From positions 1 to 24,296 of the forward strand of contig RFIM01000190.1 in the NCBI GenBank assembly GCA_003695215.1: 24,296 nt of DNA. The letters run 5' to 3'. Below are positions 20,556 through 24,296 of the stretch, one piece after another. The stretch is from Chloroflexota bacterium. GTDB lineage: Bacteria; Chloroflexota; Anaerolineae; Aggregatilineales; UBA2796. A model generated the notes under the pieces. It searched no databases and was not told the origin of the DNA. It saw only the letters and a program-made list of their open reading frames with translations. The number at the start of each line of letters is the position of its first letter. The first letter of the stretch is position 1. The position numbers and the translations under genes are program-made.

Positions 20556-21278
20556 ATGCAAGGCAGCGGCAGCTTCAGGCTGATTGTGCGCCGCGGTCCA
20601 CAACCGAATCAGATTTATGAGCTGAGCAAGGATGTGATTTCACTCGGGCGCGATATCACCAACGATATCGTAGTCAACGATCCCGAGGTGAGCCGCCATC
20701 ATTGCCGCCTGACGCGCAGTAGCGCAGGCTACACGCTAGAAGACCTCGGCTCGACTAACGGCTCATTTGTGAACGGACAGCGCGTCAGCGGCCCACGCCC
20801 TTTGAACAACGGTGATCTGATTGGCCTAGGCGAGACTGTTACACTCGTCTATGAGGCGACGATGTTGCCCGCCGATTTGGGCGTACGCTCGCCGCTCGGC
20901 ACTGAAGCGCCCTATCAGCCGCCTTCTGCCTATGTGCCGCCTTCAAGTGTGCCAAGCTACCCACCTGCTCAGCAGCCTGCGCCCAGCTACCCGCCACCGA
21001 CCTACGCGCCGCCACAACAGACGCTCACGCCCGAGCAGCTGGCGCCTAAGCCGCTTGACTACCAGCAGTTCGGCTATCCATACCCTGAAACGCCTCTCTT
21101 GCCCGCCCAGAGAGGCCTAGGGCGCTGGTTTTTCTTAGGTTGCGGCTGTCTGCTCGTCGCCTGCATCGTCATCAGCATCGCCAGCGCGCTGATCATTGAC
21201 TCGAACGAGAGCCTGCGCTGCGGCCTGCCCATCATCCGACAAATTTACACAACCGTCAATCCGCGCTCTTGCCCTTGA
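20556..21278 (+). CDS. FHA protein with Pro-rich linker and C-terminal membrane helix
   Basis: 240 residues from ATG 20556. The FHA domain (about 5-100) has Gly31-Arg32 (SLGRD), Ser47-Arg48-His49-His50 (VSRHHCRL) and STNGSFVNG at 67-74, all the phosphothreonine-binding positions. Residues about 117-185 are a Pro/Tyr/Gln-rich flexible linker with repeated YPP and APP units. A membrane helix at about 191-214 (FFLGCGCLLVACIVISIASA) is followed by a short outside tail of 26 residues with two cysteines. The FHA domain would face the cytosol. Such proteins bring phosphorylated partners to the membrane. It has the strongest promoter in the window and a leader hairpin, and is closed by a stem-loop at 21290. 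Confidence 0.9.
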   Translation: MQGSGSFRLIVRRGPQPNQIYELSKDVISLGRDITNDIVVNDPEVSRHHCRLTRSSAGYTLEDLGSTNGSFVNGQRVSGPRPLNNGDLIGLGETVTLVYEATMLPADLGVRSPLGTEAPYQPPSAYVPPSSVPSYPPAQQPAPSYPPPTYAPPQQTLTPEQLAPKPLDYQQFGYPYPETPLLPAQRGLGRWFFLGCGCLLVACIVISIASALIIDSNESLRCGLPIIRQIYTTVNPRSCP

Positions 21279-21289
21279 GCTGAGAGTAG

Positions 21290-21316
21290 ACAGGACGGCA
21301 CTTGGCGCCGTCCTGT
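21290..21316. terminator. Convergent stem-loop between the FHA gene and accC
   Basis: ACAGGACGGC and GCCGTCCTGT pair perfectly over a 7-base loop. It lies 12 bases after the FHA stop and 9 bases beyond the accC stop on the other strand, the right place for a bidirectional terminator, though neither side has a real T-run. Confidence 0.6.
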
Positions 21317-21324
21317 TCAAGCGC

Positions 21325-22851
21325 TCAGCGATGCATGCGCTCGTAGCGGCCGACCCATTTCCAGTTTGAGGTGTCCCGTTCGTTCGCCATCACGATCTGC
21401 GCCGCCTGTTGGCGATCTTGGTGAGCGATCAGCGTAGCGATGATCGCCGCCGACTCGAGATCGAGGTGCGTTGTATCTATGGTCGGCGTGAAGTAATGTT
21501 CGATGAAACCTGTATCGAACTTGCCGCTGATGAAGTGGTGGCTGTTCACTAGCTTTTGATGGAACGGCAGGTTCGTCTTAATGCCCATGACACGGTATTC
21601 GCTCAAGGCGCGGCTGAGCCGCCGAATGGCTTGTGAGCGCCGCGCGCCCCAGACGATCAATTTAGCCAGCATTGAATCGTAGTAAGGCGTCACCTCGTAG
21701 CCGGCGTAAATGCCGCTATCCAGCCGCACACCGGGCCCTGTTGGCGCCAGGTGAACCGTCACCCGCCCGATAGACGGCAAAAAATTGTTGAACGGGTCCT
21801 CAGCGTTGATGCGGCACTCAATGGCATGCCCGATCATCCGCACGCTCTCTTGCGTCGGCTCCATGCGCCGCCCTTGCGCAATGCGCAGCTGCTCCTTGAC
21901 CAAATCCACGCCCGTCACGAGCTCTGTGACAGGATGCTCCACTTGCAGGCGCGTGTTCATCTCCAGGAAGTAGAAATTCTTCTGCTTATCCACGATGAAC
22001 TCGACCGTGCCTGCGTTGACGTAATTGACGGCGCGTGCGGCGCGCACGGCGATCTCGCCCATGCGTTGGCGCATCGCTTCATCCACAAATGGGCTGGGCG
22101 CTTCTTCAACCAGCTTTTGATGACGGCGCTGGATGCTGCACTCGCGCTCGCCCAGATGGATGATGTTGCCGTGCGTATCGCCCAGCACCTGAATCTCGAT
22201 GTGCCGTGCGCCTTCGATCAGCTTCTCTAAGTAGAGCGTGCCATCGCCAAAAGCATTTTCTGCCTCGCGGTGCGCCGAGGCGATAGCGCTTGGCAGCTCC
22301 TCAGGCGTGCGCACCACGCGCATGCCCTTGCCGCCGCCGCCTGCCGCTGCCTTGACCATCACAGGGAAGCCGATCTGGTGTTCAGCCGCGTGCATCAGCT
22401 CCTCGTCGTTCAAGCCAGGCTCAGTGCCTGGCACCACTGGCACGCCCGCTGCTTTGACCGTCTGGCGCGCGCGCTGTTTATCGCCCATGGTGCTGATCGC
22501 CTCAGGCGACGGCCCGATGAAAGTCACGCCTGCCTCGCGGCAAGCCTCTGCAAAGACCTCGCGCTCGCTCAGGAAGCCATAGCCCGGATGAATGGCGTCT
22601 ACCTCAGCGCGCCGTGCCACCTCGATGATCTTGCGGTAATTCAAATAGCTCTCGCGCGGCGGCGGTGCGCCGATGCAATAAGCCTCATCAGCGTAGCGGA
22701 CGTGCAAAGCCGTTCGGTCGACCTCGCTAAAGACCGCCACTGTGCGAATGCCCAGCTCGCGGCAGGCGCGAATAATGCGCACGGCGATCTCGCCGCGATT
22801 GGCGATCAGCACTTTCTTGAATAAGCGCGTCTCTTGCCCGTGTACAGCCAT
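21325..22851 (-). CDS. accC: Biotin carboxylase subunit of acetyl-/acyl-CoA carboxylase
   Basis: 508 residues. Biotin carboxylase N-domain LFKKVLIANRGEIAVRIIRA from residue 10; ATP-grasp glycine loop KAAAGGGGKGMRVV near 165-180; HIEIQVLGDTHGNIIHLGE and CSIQRRHQKLVEEAPSP; FYFLEMNTRLQVEHPVTE with the metal-binding and catalytic residues; C-domain GHAIECRINAEDP. It carboxylates biotin on its carrier protein with ATP and bicarbonate, for malonyl-CoA or another acyl-CoA. The protein is about 55 residues longer than E. coli AccC because of an extra C-terminal segment (about 455-508, rich in A, H and Q), which could help bind a carrier. No accB, accA/D or carboxyltransferase gene is in the window. 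AAAGGA lies 6 bases before ATG 22851, and the gene starts 11 bases after a membrane glycosyltransferase-like gene. Confidence 0.95.
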   Translation of the reverse strand: MAVHGQETRLFKKVLIANRGEIAVRIIRACRELGIRTVAVFSEVDRTALHVRYADEAYCIGAPPPRESYLNYRKIIEVARRAEVDAIHPGYGFLSEREVFAEACREAGVTFIGPSPEAISTMGDKQRARQTVKAAGVPVVPGTEPGLNDEELMHAAEHQIGFPVMVKAAAGGGGKGMRVVRTPEELPSAIASAHREAENAFGDGTLYLEKLIEGARHIEIQVLGDTHGNIIHLGERECSIQRRHQKLVEEAPSPFVDEAMRQRMGEIAVRAARAVNYVNAGTVEFIVDKQKNFYFLEMNTRLQVEHPVTELVTGVDLVKEQLRIAQGRRMEPTQESVRMIGHAIECRINAEDPFNNFLPSIGRVTVHLAPTGPGVRLDSGIYAGYEVTPYYDSMLAKLIVWGARRSQAIRRLSRALSEYRVMGIKTNLPFHQKLVNSHHFISGKFDTGFIEHYFTPTIDTTHLDLESAAIIATLIAHQDRQQAAQIVMANERDTSNWKWVGRYERMHR

Positions 22852-22862
22852 TGTCGATCCTT

Positions 22863-24296
22863 TTATCTCAGCTTTAGTTCAAGGAACTGCCCAATAGGCG
22901 TGCCGTTGGCGTTCAGCACCGCCACATTGTGGAAGAGTCGCTCATCGCGCCGATCCTCAATAGTGTATAACCCGATTCGGACAAAGGCGATTTGCTCGGC
23001 GCGCTCGCGCACGCTATCAGCACAAAAAGTGCGCACTATCAGATCGCCTTTGCGCCAATAGCGCCCATTCCAAAAGTAGCCGTCAGCCTGCGCAACCAAC
23101 TCGCCTGCTGCATTGTAGAACTTCACTGCGCCTTGAAAAAAATCTGAGACGACGCCATGCGCAGGCGCCTCAGCCTGCCAGGCGAGCGCCAGGCAGCCCG
23201 ACTCAGGCTGCCAACGAAAAGCCGTGAGCTGCGCCGTGTTGGCGAAGCGCGCCTGCTGGCTGAATGGTGTGAAGCCACTCGGATCGAAGGTCGGCCCGTT
23301 GTGCGTGATATGAAAGCAGCCTTCAGGCGCGCCGCTGATTGGATCGCGGCGCCAATAGAAAGTCTGACCTTCGGCGCTATCGCAGCGATGTGAGATGAAC
23401 AGCGTCGGCGCGCTCGGATAGACCTCGATGCCTGCCTGCAGAAAGCGCACTGTCGGCACGTCATAGAGCAGGAAATTCCAGATGCTCGCCTGCTCGTTAT
23501 AGCCAATGTACTGCCCGTCTAGGCGCGCCAAGACCTGCTCAGGGCGCTCTGCCAAGATCGCCTGGCGCGCCTGCATGTACATGCCGAGCGGCGTGCTGAA
23601 GCCGTTCGGCGTAGCATACTTGCCGACGAAAGCTAGGAATTCAAGCTGCAGCCATGCCTGCAACGCCACTATAGCGATCAGCGCGGCGCCGCCAATGGCG
23701 ATCAAAGCCCGCTGTGCGCGGCTCGGTCTACGCAACCAATCGCCTAGGCAAGCGCCGATGCACAGGTATGCAGCTGCGTGCGAAGGCAATAGGTAATGAT
23801 CGTTGAAGATCGGGAACCAAGTGATAGCGGTGCCGAGCGGCGCGCACAGCAGCCATAGCAAGAGCGTCACGCGGACAGGCGTCAGCGCATCGCGGCGCAC
23901 TAGGCTGCGGAAAGCTAACCACATAGCGCTCAACGCCGCTAGCAGGCTCACGCCATAAAAAAGCGGCAAGGCGCCGCGAATCGGCAAGCGCTCTAGGAAC
24001 AGATCGCGATGAATGCCTGCCCAGCGCGGCAAATCCGCGCCGCTGAGCAGCTCTGCGAAAGCCAGAAAGGACTCAGCGCTCACAGCCACGGCGCGCGCTG
24101 AATTGCGCTGTGCCAAGCGCCCGTTCAGCAGCGCGTCCATCAGCGAGGCGAAAGCGGGCCCGATCAAGAAAGGCAGGCTGATGATCAGCGCCAAAAGGGC
24201 ACCGATCCAGAAAAAGCGCGTCAGCTTGCGCCTGCCCTGCCACAAGAGATACAGCGCTGGCAGCAGCAGCACAAAGTTCAGATAATGATTCTGCCC
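22863..24296 (-). CDS. GT-C/PMT-like membrane glycosyltransferase (5' partial)
   Basis: The frame is open to the window edge, so the N-terminal part is missing; 477 codons are visible. The visible part begins NHYLNFVLLLPALYLLW and has about six more hydrophobic segments to roughly residue 230, then a soluble domain of about 250 residues (WNFLLYDVPTVRFL, FYWRRDPISGAPEGCFHI, VSDFFQGAVKFYN). The layout (multi-span N-terminal half, FPIFNDHYLLPSHA motif, then an outward-facing domain) fits GT39/ArnT-like or GT-C proteins that use polyprenyl-phosphate sugars. The sugar and acceptor are unknown. The stop is 11 bases before accC, so the two are probably co-transcribed, although their functions are not obviously linked. 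Confidence 0.75.
   Translation of the reverse strand, partial: GQNHYLNFVLLLPALYLLWQGRRKLTRFFWIGALLALIISLPFLIGPAFASLMDALLNGRLAQRNSARAVAVSAESFLAFAELLSGADLPRWAGIHRDLFLERLPIRGALPLFYGVSLLAALSAMWLAFRSLVRRDALTPVRVTLLLWLLCAPLGTAITWFPIFNDHYLLPSHAAAYLCIGACLGDWLRRPSRAQRALIAIGGAALIAIVALQAWLQLEFLAFVGKYATPNGFSTPLGMYMQARQAILAERPEQVLARLDGQYIGYNEQASIWNFLLYDVPTVRFLQAGIEVYPSAPTLFISHRCDSAEGQTFYWRRDPISGAPEGCFHITHNGPTFDPSGFTPFSQQARFANTAQLTAFRWQPESGCLALAWQAEAPAHGVVSDFFQGAVKFYNAAGELVAQADGYFWNGRYWRKGDLIVRTFCADSVRERAEQIAFVRIGLYTIEDRRDERLFHNVAVLNANGTPIGQFLELKLR

Noticed and set aside
1..24296. tRNA, rRNA, insertion sequence, prophage or CRISPR elements
   Set aside because: Looked for cloverleaf-like sequences, transposase motifs and regular repeat-spacer patterns by eye and found none convincing.

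Overview
The window looks like a bacterial chromosome segment of moderately high GC, most likely from Chloroflexota (Anaerolineae or a relative). This is an inference. It rests on a membrane-anchored protein ending in a Pro/Thr 'PTATPT'-type tail, FHA proteins with Pro-rich linkers and one C-terminal membrane helix, FlhA/FHIPEP-C-like TPR proteins without flagellar genes, several large YfhO/GT-C/O-antigen-ligase-type membrane proteins, and a UDP-sulfoquinovose synthase. I see no rRNA, tRNA, insertion sequence, prophage module or CRISPR array. Coding density is very high and almost every gene is assignable to a family.

Layout. Bases 1-3541 (+): two overlapping genes. The first is a TPR protein (5' end outside the window) whose C-terminal half resembles the cytosolic domain of the type III export gate FlhA/SctV. 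The second is a companion with one full and one degenerate copy of the same domain. Bases 3706-6959 (+): a CrtI/carotenoid-isomerase-like FAD oxidoreductase, a YbdK/GCS2-type carboxylate-amine ligase and an RpiB/LacAB-family isomerase. Bases 6960-7265: the largest gene-free stretch, with a promoter under a perfect inverted repeat, a possible 17-codon ORF and a strong hairpin. Bases 7266-10279 (+): a single-span membrane protein with exact six-residue repeats, a SAM methyltransferase and a Ca2+/Na+ exchanger. Bases 10257-13914 (-): an O-antigen-ligase-like and a YfhO-like membrane protein. Bases 14009-15088 (+): a DUF6152/DUF6644-like pair. Bases 15079-18317 (-): CinA with a catalytically degenerate second domain, SqdB and an orphan OmpR-type response regulator. 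Bases 18526-21278 (+): an SH3-SH3-N-acetylmuramidase (DUF3380-like) and two FHA proteins, each with its own promoter. Bases 21325-24296 (-): AccC and, upstream of it, a truncated GT-C-type membrane protein.

Themes. Envelope work dominates: sulfolipid head group (SqdB), surface polysaccharide or glycosylation (ligase, YfhO, GT-C), isoprenoid pigment (CrtI-like) and fatty-acid precursor (AccC). A second theme is phospho-signalling (two FHA proteins and a response regulator). The most unusual parts are the FlhA-C-like gene pair with no export apparatus in sight, the hexad-repeat membrane protein, and the muramidase-FHA group. Many intergenic regions share an extended -10 of the form TGnTAnAnT, which helped in choosing several start codons.
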